A DNA stretch of 64,000 nt, from assembly GCF_014212495.1 (NCBI RefSeq), contig NZ_JACKZC010000009.1:124001-188000 (forward strand). The letters run 5' to 3'. Made by a program: the position numbers and the translations under genes. Positions within the stretch are counted from its first letter, which is position 1. The number at the start of each line of letters is the position of its first letter. Below, piece by piece: positions 8,368 to 18,100 of this stretch. Under the pieces are notes generated by a model. It was not told the origin of the DNA and ran no database searches. It saw only the letters and a program-made list of their open reading frames with translations. The stretch comes from Pontibacter sp. Tf4 (GTDB lineage Bacteria; Bacteroidota; Bacteroidia; Cytophagales; Hymenobacteraceae).

Positions 8368-9597
8368 ATGCGTGCATTACACACATCAGACTGGCATCTG
8401 GGCCAGCGCCTTGTTACCCTCGAACGTACCGAAGAACACCAGCACTTCCTGAACTGGCTGCTGCAAACCATTGAGCAGGAGCAGGTAGATGTGCTGCTTA
8501 TGGCCGGCGACGTCTTCGATTCCGGTGCTCCCTCCAACACTGCCCTTAAACTATACTACGACTTCCTGCGCAAGGTAACCGCTACCTGCTGCCGGCACAT
8601 TGTATTTATAGGCGGAAACCATGATTCGGTCTCGACAATGAATGCCCCCAGGGATTTGCTTGCCAGCATGAACATTCAGGTGATAGGCGGTGCCACTCCC
8701 GATCCGCTGGATGAGCTCATCGTTCTGAAAAACGCTGCCGACCAACCGGAGCTTATAGTTTGTGCCGTGCCGTTTTTGCGCGACCGCGATATCCGTTTGT
8801 CTGTTCCCGGCGAAACGTATGACGAACGCGAAGCACGCTTAAAGCAAGGCATTGCCGACCATTATGCCCAGTTTGTACCGCACATCCAACCTTACAAAGT
8901 GCAGCAACTACCTGTAGTAGCCATGGGCCACTTGTTTGCAGCCGGCGGCACCGCATCCGAGAGCGAGAAAGAGATACACGTAGGAAACCTGGGGCAGATA
9001 GGCGCAGACCAGTTTCCGAAGGAGTTTGACTATGTAGCGCTGGGCCATTTGCACCGTCCGCAGCAGGTAAACAACACGCACCACATCCGCTATTCCGGCT
9101 CCCCTATTCCGCTTAGCTTCAGCGAAGTAACCGACAGCAAAGTAATTTTTATCCTCGATTTTGAAGCTGGTAAATTGGTTGATTTGCGTGAGTTAGCCAT
9201 TCCGGTTTGCCGCAAACTGGTGCGCTTTAAAGGCTCGTTGGAAGAAGTGAAAACTAAGATCACTACTTACGACAACAGCAACTATAGTTTGCCCGCCTGG
9301 GCCGAGATACAACTCGAACTTGACGCTCCTCTACCCGACCTGAACCAGCAACTGGAAGAAGTACTGCAGCTTAAAAAAGATGAACTGCACCTGCTCATCC
9401 ATCGGCCGCCCATTTTTAAACGCGAGCGCCAGGGTTTGGCGCAACAGGTACAGGAAGAAGCTGACCTGCACACCCTTAACGAGAAAGAAGTATTCCTGAA
9501 ACGCTGCCAGAGCGCCTTTCCGGACTCAGACCACACCGAACTGGTAAACAGCTTCAGTGAACTGCTGGAACTGATGCGCCAGGAACAGGAAAGCTAA
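8368..9597 (+). CDS. sbcD: Exonuclease SbcCD subunit D (Mre11-like nuclease)
   Basis: 409 aa, normal length for SbcD. With SbcC it forms the Mre11-Rad50-type nuclease that cuts hairpins and DNA ends, relevant in a region this rich in palindromes. Metallophosphoesterase motifs are all present: D8 and H10 (HTSDWHLG), D48 (LMAGDVFDSG), N84-H85 (GGNHDS), MGHLFAAG, and YVALGHLHRPQ. The C-terminal capping domain is intact. The stop TAA (9595-9597) overlaps a perfect AACTATAGTT (9596-9605), and another perfect copy lies in the coding region at 9280. Unlike most genomes, the partner sbcC does not follow directly: a separate secreted-protein gene intervenes. Confidence 0.95.
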   Translation: MRALHTSDWHLGQRLVTLERTEEHQHFLNWLLQTIEQEQVDVLLMAGDVFDSGAPSNTALKLYYDFLRKVTATCCRHIVFIGGNHDSVSTMNAPRDLLASMNIQVIGGATPDPLDELIVLKNAADQPELIVCAVPFLRDRDIRLSVPGETYDEREARLKQGIADHYAQFVPHIQPYKVQQLPVVAMGHLFAAGGTASESEKEIHVGNLGQIGADQFPKEFDYVALGHLHRPQQVNNTHHIRYSGSPIPLSFSEVTDSKVIFILDFEAGKLVDLRELAIPVCRKLVRFKGSLEEVKTKITTYDNSNYSLPAWAEIQLELDAPLPDLNQQLEEVLQLKKDELHLLIHRPPIFKRERQGLAQQVQEEADLHTLNEKEVFLKRCQSAFPDSDHTELVNSFSELLELMRQEQES

Positions 9598-9604
9598 CTA
9601 TAGT

Positions 9605-9714
9605 TTAGGAGTTTAGGAGTTAGAGAGTTTGGAAGTTTAAGAATGAGATGTAGTGACTCAATACCTTGCGTCTTAAATTATAGCAGACCTCGTAGCGTGC
9701 GCAGCTCCTACGAG
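9605..9714. repeat. Simple GTTTAGGA-type repeat plus REP-like hairpin
   Basis: 9600-9640 holds degenerate repeats of GTTTAGGA/GTTTGGAA. 9689-9695 (CTCGTAG) pairs with 9708-9714 (CTACGAG) around a GC-rich loop containing GTGCGCAGC. The block GACCTCG(T/C)AG followed by GCGCA recurs in the hairpin at 58392-58427, so this is a dispersed family. It lies between sbcD and the following gene. Confidence 0.5.
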
Positions 9715-9750
9715 CGTCTTGTCAGCTATGAAACATTAAACCGGAAATCC

Positions 9751-10398
9751 GTGAAGAAACTACTGCTTCTTTTACTACTATTACCACTTGCGGTTAGTGC
9801 GCAGCGCTATAAGAAAGGCAACCCATGCGCCAGGTATACAAACTACCTGACAAATGATCTTCCTCGTGGTTTTAAGGGTGACGCCTACACTTTTAAAGAC
9901 GAAATATTCTTAACAGCGAAGGACTTTAATGTCCAGGCTATTACAGATTCGGTAGCATTAGGAAAGCTCCGGGAAATGGCTAAACTTGACATAACATGCT
10001 TTCTAAAAAGTACCCCAGGTAAAAAGTACCGTGCTATTTTAGAGAAAGATTATACAGAATTAAACTATAAGCTCTATAAAACAGACGACGGGTTAATATT
10101 TGGCATCCTGAAAGCTGTTACCGGAAATCCTGAGAAATTTTATGCCCATACCATGATGGTAATGGATGGCAATATAATACATGCTTATTCTGATTTTGCT
10201 CAGGTAGACTATAACATTGAGCTTTTCGGCGCCGAGTTTAATGGAGAGTATTACACCCTTCACGGGGAGGAAGAGAAAAACATCAACTCATATTACTATG
10301 GTAAATTCAACTATAGTTTTAAGCCGAAAGAAAATGTGGCGACTTTCGAAAAATACATAAAGCACAAAATTAATTATAACCGACCCATTACCCATTAA
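9751..10398 (+). CDS. Secreted protein of unknown function inserted between sbcD and sbcC
   Basis: 215 aa from GTG at 9751, chosen because it opens a textbook signal peptide (VKKLLLLLLLLPLAVSAQ); the same frame is open from 9643, but that stretch is repeat DNA. The mature part starts RYKKGNPCARYTNY and shows no domain I recognise; it is mostly polar, with many Tyr/Phe and Lys and two or three scattered cysteines. Base and codon use look more AT-rich than in the flanking sbc genes. It ends 10 bp before sbcC, so it is probably transcribed with it. A perfect AACTATAGTT occurs at 10309. Nothing links its product to DNA repair. Confidence 0.7.
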   Translation: MKKLLLLLLLLPLAVSAQRYKKGNPCARYTNYLTNDLPRGFKGDAYTFKDEIFLTAKDFNVQAITDSVALGKLREMAKLDITCFLKSTPGKKYRAILEKDYTELNYKLYKTDDGLIFGILKAVTGNPEKFYAHTMMVMDGNIIHAYSDFAQVDYNIELFGAEFNGEYYTLHGEEEKNINSYYYGKFNYSFKPKENVATFEKYIKHKINYNRPITH

Positions 10399-10408
10399 CG
10401 ATTACCCC

Positions 10409-13400
10409 ATGAAAATCCTGTCTGTCCGTTTCCAGAACCTGAACTCGCTGCGCGGTGAGCACGAGATCCGTTTCGACCAGAGTCCGCTGGCTGAGGCAGG
10501 CTTGTTTGCCATTACCGGGCCAACAGGCGCTGGCAAAACCACCTTGCTGGATGCCATTACAGTAGGACTTTATGGCGTAACGCACCGCCACGGCACCTTA
10601 ACGATAGGGGAACTGATGACACGGCACACCGGCGAGTCGTTTGCAGAAGTGGTATTTGAGGCAAATGGCAAAAGCTACCGCTCAAAGTGGGCTCTGCACC
10701 GTGCCCGTCGCAAACCCGAAGGCGAACTGCAGCCGGTAAGTATGGAGCTGGCAAATGCCGAGACAAACGAACTGATAGAGACCGGCAAAAGCAAAGTTCC
10801 GGATAAAGTAGTCGAGATTTCGGGGCTGGATGCAAAGCAGTTTCTGCGCTCTGTTATGTTGTCGCAGGGCGATTTTGCCGTCTTTCTGAAGTCCAGTGCT
10901 AAAGAGCGCAGCATATTGCTGGAGAAGCTCACCGACACCACCATTTACTCTGAGATTTCAGCTTTTGCCTACCGCAAGGCCAAAGACGAAGAGCAGAAAG
11001 AAAAAGACCTGAGACTGAAACTGGAAGACGGCAAATTACTGCCCGAAGAACAGCGCCAGGCTTACCAGGCAACTATAGCAGAGCTCACCAAAACAGAGCG
11101 TTTGCTGGCAGCAGAACACAAACAACTACAGGAAAAAAGCCAATGGCTGACCCAGCTGCAGCAACTACGCGACCGTGCCGAAAACTGTAAACAGGAGCTA
11201 CTGCAGCAGGAAGAAAAACTGGCCACCCTGCAACCGGATTTCATAAAACTACAGCAGCACGAACAGGCTACCCAGTTTACAGGCGAGCTTGCACAGATTA
11301 ATGCCGCCAACGGCCGCCTGACCGAAGTACGCGAACAACTCCTGACCCTCGAAAAACAAATACCGGCCCTCGAAGCCGAACTGGAACAAGCCGGCCTGCT
11401 GGTACTGGCAGCCGCAAAAGCGCATCAGCAGCAGGAAGAGGCAGTACAGCAACTCGAGCCCTTGCTGGCACAGGTACAGCAACTCGATCATCAGCTTGAA
11501 ACTATACGCGGCCAGTTTAAAACGGAGAAGGATACCTATGTGCAGCATGAGCAAATCCTGAAGCAGGAGAAAGCCACGCTGGAACTGAAAGATGCGGAGC
11601 TCACTACGGTAACACAAAAAGCTACGGCCCTTAAAAAATGGCTGCAGGAGAATGCCAGACTTAAAGACCTGCGCGAGAACCTGCACGAGTTCAGGCAAAC
11701 GATAAAAGACCTTTCAGATGCCGACAGAACTATAGTTAGCATCCGGAAAGAGCAGCAAACTATAGCAAAGCAACTACAGGCCGATGCTCTGCAACTGCAA
11801 ACTATAGCTACGGCCCAACAGGAACTGCAACAGAAGCAAACCGAGCTGGATGCCCAAAAACAGGAAAGCCTGGCAAAACTACAGATCATACTTGCCACCA
11901 GAACGATAGATGAACTGGAGCAGCTGGCACAGGAGCAGCCGCTGCTGTTGTCCCGGTACGAGCGGTTGGTAGAACTGGCGAAGAACTATAGTTTGCAGCA
12001 GCAGAAAATGGTATTGCTGACAGAGCAGACAACTACGCTGGCACAAACTATAGCTGCTAAAAAAACAGAGCTCGCCACCACCGAAAGCAACTATAAAACG
12101 GCTACCGAAAAGCTGGAAGACCTGCAGAAACTGGTTGTCCTGCAACAGCGCATTCAGGAGTTGGAGCAGCACCGCCATGCCCTGCAACCCGACCAGCCCT
12201 GCCCGCTCTGCGGCTCGGAGCAGCACCCGTTTGTGGAAGGAAACTATAGCAGCACCCTCTCGGAGGAAGAGCAGCGCCGCGATGCCCAGCTAATTACAGT
12301 AAAGGAACTGGATGCAACTATAAAACAGCTGCAGCTTAGCCTGAACACCTTGCAGAACCAACACGAAGCCGCTACTAAAACCCGGCTCGAAACAGAAACA
12401 GAACTGGCCCGCCTGCAGGAAGCATTTAATCAGCAGCGCGGAAATATAGCAACCGCCATTACCGAGCTCCAGAAGCTGGAGCAGCAACTGGCGGCACAGC
12501 GGCAAACGACCGGCACCCTGACACAGGCCCTTACTACGGCCCGCACGCTTAGCCGCCACATCGAAACTATAAACCAGCAGCTACAAAAATACCGCGAAGA
12601 GCAACTTCAGGCCCAGGCGCAGGTCAGCAAACTGCAGCAGTCCGAGGATATGCTAAAGGTGCAGCTACAGCGCTATAACACCCAATTGCAGGACGCGCAG
12701 GAGCAGCAGCAGGTATTTACCCAAACGGCACAGTCGTTTGCGGCCAGCTATAGTTTTGCCTTTACGCCACAGCAGGGTCCCGAAATTTTGCAGCAACTGG
12801 AGGCTAAAACAAACGCCTACCAGCAGCAATGCGATACCTACGAAGCCCTCCGTGACCCTTATGTAAAACTGGATGAGCAGGTAAAAGCCCTGAAAGAAAA
12901 GGTTGCGGAGAAAGAACAGGCCCTGCTGGATAAGAAAAATACATTGGAGCAGATACACCAGCAACTCACATTGCTTAAGGATGAGCGCACCAGGTTATTC
13001 GGAGATAAAAGACCGGAGCAGGAGCGTCAGCATGCCGCTACCGAGCTTACACGCCTGGCAAAAGCCGCCGAATCTGCACGCGCTGCCCAACAGAAAAAGC
13101 AATTGGAACTACAGGAACAGCACCAGCGCCAGCAGGAGTACACAAGCACGCACCACAGCAAAAAATCGGAACTGGATACGCTGTGCGACGGCCTGTTGCA
13201 AGTACTGCAGCAAAAGGGCATCGAAACGATTGAAGCCCTCAGCCAGATGCTACTGCAACGGGACGAAGCCGACCGCCTGGCCAACCTGAAAGCCCAGACA
13301 GAAAAGCACCTGACCGAGCTTCGCAGAACCCTGAGCAATGTACAGCAGGACCTGTCCCAGACCGAGGCCCGAAACCTGACCACCGAAACTATAGAAGCGC

Positions 13401-14056
13401 TGCAGCAACAGCTTGTAGCCAAAACCACCGAGCAACACGACCTTATTGCCCAACGGGCCCGGTTAGAACATTTGCTGGAACTGGATAAACAGCAAAGCGA
13501 AAAGAACCAGGAGCTTACCGCCCAGCTAAAATTACAACAGCACGAATGCCGCCGCTGGAGCCAGTTATCGGAGTTGATCGGTTCCGCAGATGGTAACAAG
13601 TTCAGTAAATTTGCACAGGGGCTCACACTGGCAAGGCTTATAGAACTGGCCAACCGCCACCTCCAGAAGCTCAACGACCGCTACCGCATCCTGAAATCCG
13701 CTACCGACGAACTGGACCTGCTGATCGTGGATCTTTACCAGGCCGAAGCTGTGCGCCCGGTAAACACCCTCTCCGGCGGCGAAAGCTTTTTGGTCAGCCT
13801 GGCGCTTGCCTTGGGTTTATCAGACCTGGCCGGCCGGCGCACCCAGATCAACTCGCTGTTCATTGATGAAGGCTTCGGCACCCTGGATGCAGACACGTTG
13901 GATTCGGCTATCTCTACTCTTGAGAACCTGCAGGCCAGCGGTAAAATGGTCGGCATCATCTCCCACGTCGAAGCCCTGAAAGAGCGAATCGGCACCCAGA
14001 TCAAGGTTCATAAATTAGCTGGTGGGGTTAGTAGGGTCGAGGTTGTAGGATGGTAG
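10409..14056 (+). CDS. sbcC: Exonuclease SbcCD subunit C (Rad50-like SMC ATPase)
   Basis: 1215 aa. The N-terminal ATPase half has Walker A GPTGAGKTT (residues 37-45) and ends near residue 190. Two long glutamine-rich coiled-coil arms follow, interrupted by the zinc hook CPLC (C598 and C601). The C-terminal half carries the ABC signature NTLSGGESF and Walker B LFIDEGFGTLD. With SbcD it makes a nuclease that processes hairpins and blocked ends. The coiled coil tolerates many AACTATAG-type motifs: perfect copies at 11728 and 11984 and at least eight half copies. All motor elements are intact, so it should be functional. Confidence 0.95.
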   Translation: MKILSVRFQNLNSLRGEHEIRFDQSPLAEAGLFAITGPTGAGKTTLLDAITVGLYGVTHRHGTLTIGELMTRHTGESFAEVVFEANGKSYRSKWALHRARRKPEGELQPVSMELANAETNELIETGKSKVPDKVVEISGLDAKQFLRSVMLSQGDFAVFLKSSAKERSILLEKLTDTTIYSEISAFAYRKAKDEEQKEKDLRLKLEDGKLLPEEQRQAYQATIAELTKTERLLAAEHKQLQEKSQWLTQLQQLRDRAENCKQELLQQEEKLATLQPDFIKLQQHEQATQFTGELAQINAANGRLTEVREQLLTLEKQIPALEAELEQAGLLVLAAAKAHQQQEEAVQQLEPLLAQVQQLDHQLETIRGQFKTEKDTYVQHEQILKQEKATLELKDAELTTVTQKATALKKWLQENARLKDLRENLHEFRQTIKDLSDADRTIVSIRKEQQTIAKQLQADALQLQTIATAQQELQQKQTELDAQKQESLAKLQIILATRTIDELEQLAQEQPLLLSRYERLVELAKNYSLQQQKMVLLTEQTTTLAQTIAAKKTELATTESNYKTATEKLEDLQKLVVLQQRIQELEQHRHALQPDQPCPLCGSEQHPFVEGNYSSTLSEEEQRRDAQLITVKELDATIKQLQLSLNTLQNQHEAATKTRLETETELARLQEAFNQQRGNIATAITELQKLEQQLAAQRQTTGTLTQALTTARTLSRHIETINQQLQKYREEQLQAQAQVSKLQQSEDMLKVQLQRYNTQLQDAQEQQQVFTQTAQSFAASYSFAFTPQQGPEILQQLEAKTNAYQQQCDTYEALRDPYVKLDEQVKALKEKVAEKEQALLDKKNTLEQIHQQLTLLKDERTRLFGDKRPEQERQHAATELTRLAKAAESARAAQQKKQLELQEQHQRQQEYTSTHHSKKSELDTLCDGLLQVLQQKGIETIEALSQMLLQRDEADRLANLKAQTEKHLTELRRTLSNVQQDLSQTEARNLTTETIEALQQQLVAKTTEQHDLIAQRARLEHLLELDKQQSEKNQELTAQLKLQQHECRRWSQLSELIGSADGNKFSKFAQGLTLARLIELANRHLQKLNDRYRILKSATDELDLLIVDLYQAEAVRPVNTLSGGESFLVSLALALGLSDLAGRRTQINSLFIDEGFGTLDADTLDSAISTLENLQASGKMVGIISHVEALKERIGTQIKVHKLAGGVSRVEVVGW

Positions 14057-15113
14057 GGTTTTGATGGTTTAGCTATAGTTTCAAGCGGTACCCAGTTGCT
14101 GGCGTTAACCAAAAGCTGGCTTAAATGCTGGCGCGAGCATCTTGCTCGTGACTTACCATAGTGTTTAGTCTCCTGACTAAACTGGCCCGACAGGGACAAG
14201 CTTGTCAAAGGCTTGGGCTATAGTTAGGATACTATAGCTCTATATTTCTTCACGTTTGTCATTTCGAACAAAGTGAGAAATCTATCTCAGCCTATAGTTG
14301 ATGCTCAAAGGCTATAGTCTATAGTTGCCTTTGCTTACTACTGGAACTAAGCCGTTGTTCCATAGCTTCTTTAATTCCTGGGAGCTCTAAGAGCCAAACG
14401 TTCTATAGTTAGCTTGGCTCCCTCTGGGGCCGGGAGGCCCCGTCTTCGGGCATCGCGCGGTGCCAGCTTCCTGCGCTCCTTACGTCGCGCTGCCTATCGG
14501 CACCGGAACCTGCCAAGGCGCTCAACCCAAAGACTGTAATCTTTCGATAGCAAATCTATAGCTTATTTGATTAGCTATAGTTCTGTAGCTTTTCTCGTAG
14601 TTGAAATTCCGTAGGGACAGGTAAACCTGTCCTGTTCTCAGGCTGTAACTATAGAACTATAGTTGAGACTATAGCTTTTGCAGAGATTGTCCCCTTGAGG
14701 GGACTACAGGGGTGTTAAAGCAGTAACTATGAAACTATAGTTAAAACTATAGCAATAGCAGAAATTCCCCCTTCGAAGGGGCAGGGAATGACTAACCGTA
14801 ACTATGAAACAATAACACTAACTATAGCAAAGCCCAAATCCTGAAAATCCCTAAATCCTGTAAATCCTGATTCAGACATAAACTCCCTCTCCTATTCATG
14901 GAACAAGGCCTGAGTAGGATAAACCCAGGCGGTGACATCGAATGCCAACTATAGAACCATAACACCCAATCCACAAAACACAGGTTAAGCCAATAAAACA
15001 ACCTATCTGCCGACAATTCAGCTGTATTTGTCTAAAGCAGTTTTTTACTCAATTCTCAATTCGTATATTCACTTTGACTAACCTTACTCTTTTGTTCATC
15101 AATCAGAACAAAC
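14057..15113. other. 1.06-kb gene-free repeat field
   Basis: No supported gene. Contents in order: CTATAGTT half site (14074); modular hairpin element (14127-14206); several CTATAGTT half sites (14218-14410); a Bacteroidota-type TGTCATTTCGAACAAAGTGA repeat near 14258; a GC-rich block 14410-14530 containing GGCCGGGAGGCCCCGTC; perfect AACTATAGTT at 14655 and 14733; CCCCTTGAGGGG (about 14690) and CCCCCTTCGAAGGGG (about 14765) repeats; and an AAATCCTGTAAATCCTGATT repeat near 14850 whose relative recurs at 62190-62260. The promoter of the next gene should lie at the right end, but no convincing consensus was found. Confidence 0.6.
14127..14206. repeat. Modular hairpin element, second copy
   Basis: Shares the frame TGCTGGCGCG ... 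CGTGACTTACC ... with the element at 5060-5130, but the stems differ in sequence while remaining perfectly paired: CGAGCA/TGCTCG (14134-14139/14143-14148), GTTTAGTC/GACTAAAC (14163-14170/14175-14182) and the palindrome GACAAGCTTGTC (14195-14206). Conserved linkers with covarying stems indicate selection for the folded shape. Confidence 0.6.
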
Positions 15114-18100
15114 ATGAAAAAACCAATACTAACCTATAAGCACAGCTGGAAGAAAAACCTGCTTCTGCTCTGCTCGGTAGGCTTGCTGCTGGAGCCTGCT
15201 ATGGCCCAGGAGGCAGCCAAACCCAAAAAAGACGACACCAAAAAGGAAGAGAAAAAAGATCTTCCGCTGGAGGGTGCCCGCAAGATCAGCATCAACACCA
15301 GCGAAGGCTCGTGGCTGGCCCTGGATGTAAGCCCGGATGGCAGCCAGATCATTTTCGATATGCTGGGCGACCTGTACCTGCTACCTATAACAGGAGGTAA
15401 AGCAACCCAACTGACCGAAGGCATGGCTTTCGATACACAGGCCCGTTTCAGCCCGGATGGAAAGTCGATCGTGTTCATTTCGGACAGAGATGGCTCGGAC
15501 AACGTCTGGACGATGAACCTGGCTACGAAAAAGACGAAGCAGATCAGCAAGAGCAAGAACGAAAACTTCTTTTCAGCGGAATGGACGCCGGATGGCGAGT
15601 ACCTGGTAGCATCAAAAGGACGCCGTAACCTGAAGCTGCATCTGTATCACAAAGACGGTGGCACGGGCGTACAGCTCATCAGCAAACCGGAAACCCTGAA
15701 AACTGTAGAGCCTGCTTTTGGCAAGGATAGTCGCTATATCTGGTTCTCGCAGCGCATCGGTGCCTGGAACTACAACGCACAATTACCACAGTACCAGTTA
15801 GCCACCTTCGACCGCCAGACCGGTGAAGTAGATACCCGTACCTCGCGCTATGGCTCTGCCTTCTCGCCTACCCTGTCGCCGGACGGCACCTGGCTGGTAT
15901 ATGGTACGCGCCACAACAACCAGACGGGCCTTATTGCCCAGAACCTGAAAACCGGCGAAGAGAAATGGCTGGCCTACCCGGTGCAGCGCGACGAGCAGGA
16001 AAGCATAGCGCCAATGGGCGTATTACCTGCCATGTCGTTCACCCCGGACAGCCGTAACCTGATCGCTTCGTATGGCGGTAAGATCCACAGTATTCCGGTA
16101 GCAGGCGGTGCAGCCAAAGAGATCCCGTTTGAAGTTAAGACCGAGATCGCCGTTGGCCCGCAGCTGGACTTTAAATACCCGATAAAAGACGACAAAATGA
16201 TGACGGTTACGCAGCTGCGCGATGCAGCCGTGTCGCCGGATGGCAAGCGCGTAGCCTTTACCGCACTGGACAGACTTTATGTAATGGACTACCCGAACGG
16301 CACACCAAAACGCCTGACGGAGCAGGACTTTACACAGGCACAACCAGCCTGGTCGCCGGACGGTAAATCTATCGTTTATGTAACCTGGGATGAGAAAACC
16401 GGTGGTGCCATATACAAAACAAACGCAAACGGCAAAGGCAAACCAGTAAAACTGACCGAAGAAAACGCTGTTTTCCAGGAGCCTGTCTGGACACCGAACG
16501 GAGAGCGCATTGTGTTCTCGAAAGGATCTGCCCATGAATACAAGATAGCCCCGGGCCCGGGTGCTTTTGATGCCCGCCAGACCATAAACTGGATTCCGGC
16601 AAAAGGTGGCAAAAGTACGTTTGTAACCAATGCCAGCATCGGTGCTAACCCGCACTTTGTAAAAGGCGAAGACCGTATTTACCTGTACAGCGGCTCCGAT
16701 GGGCTGATCTCGATCCGTTGGGATGGTACCGATAAGCGCTCTTACCTGAAAGTGAAAGGTATTACCACGTTTGGTACGGTTGCCGGCGATGGCGTGATGG
16801 AGGAAATGTGCCACATGCTGCACCAGAACGAGCGTGAGCCACAGCAGAAACCTTCCGAAGCCACTACGCTTATTAAAGCGCCTGTCGGCGATAAGGCCCT
16901 GGCGCTCATCAACAACGAGATTTATGTGGTAACTATACCGGTAGTAGGTGGCGAAACGCCAACTATATCAGTAGCAGATGTAGCTACGTCCTCTTTCCCA
17001 AGCTGGAAACTAACCGAAATTGGCGGGCAGTTCCCGAGCTGGTCTGCTGATGGCAAAACGGTTTACTGGACGATAGGCCATGGTTTCTTTGCTTATAACC
17101 TGGACGAAGCCCGCGCGAAGAAAGAGCAGATGGACCTGGATGCCGAGAAGAAAAAAGAAGCCAAGGTAACCGAAGCAAAAGCAGACAGCGCCAATGCTGA
17201 AAAAGAAGCAATTGTTATAGAAGGCTACAAGCCAAAAGAAACCAAAATTGCCATACAGGTACAGCGTGACATTCCGCAGGGCATTGTGTTGCTGCAGGGT
17301 GCCCGCATCATTACCATGAACGGCAACGAGGTGATCGAGAACGGCGACATTCTGGTAGAGAACAACCGCATAAAAGCTGTTGGTAAATCAGGTTCGCTTA
17401 CAGTGCCGCAGGGTGCTAAAATAGTGGACGTAAAGGGCAAAACCATTACGCCTGGCTTTATTGATACCCACGCACACATGTGGCCGCGCTGGGGCGTGCA
17501 CACCAACCAGGTGTGGATGTATGCCGCTAACTTAGCTTACGGCGTAACCACCACCCGCGACCCGCAAACCGGAACAACAGACGTGCTGACGTATGCTGAC
17601 CTGGTGGATGCCGGTAAAATGGTTGGTCCGCGCGTGTACTCTACCGGCCCGGGCGTAGGCTTCTGGTCTTATAACCTGAAGAGCCTGGACCAGGCAAAGA
17701 GCATTCTGCGCCAGTACTCAGAGTACTACAATACCAAAACTATAAAGATGTACCTGGTTGGTAACCGCCAGCACCGCCAGTGGATCATTATGGCTGCCAA
17801 AGAGCAGGGCTTGCTGCCAACTACCGAAGGTGGCCTGGACTTTAAACTGAACATGACACAGGCCATCGACGGTTATCCGGGTCATGAGCACGCCTTCCCG
17901 ATCTACCCGCTTTACAAAGATGTGATCGATTTTGTAGCTGAGACCAAAATGGCTTACACCCCTACCCTGCTGGTATCGTATGGTGGCCCGTGGGCAGAGA
18001 ACTACTACTATGCTACAGAAGATGTGATCGGCGACAAAAAGCTGAACTACTTTACTCCAAAACCGGAACTGGATGCCAAAGCACGTCGCAGACCAGGCTG

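Noticed and set aside
14822..15016. Short open frame on the minus strand in the repeat field
   Set aside because: Made of repeat sequence (AAATCCTGTAAATCC type) with no motif and no upstream signals.
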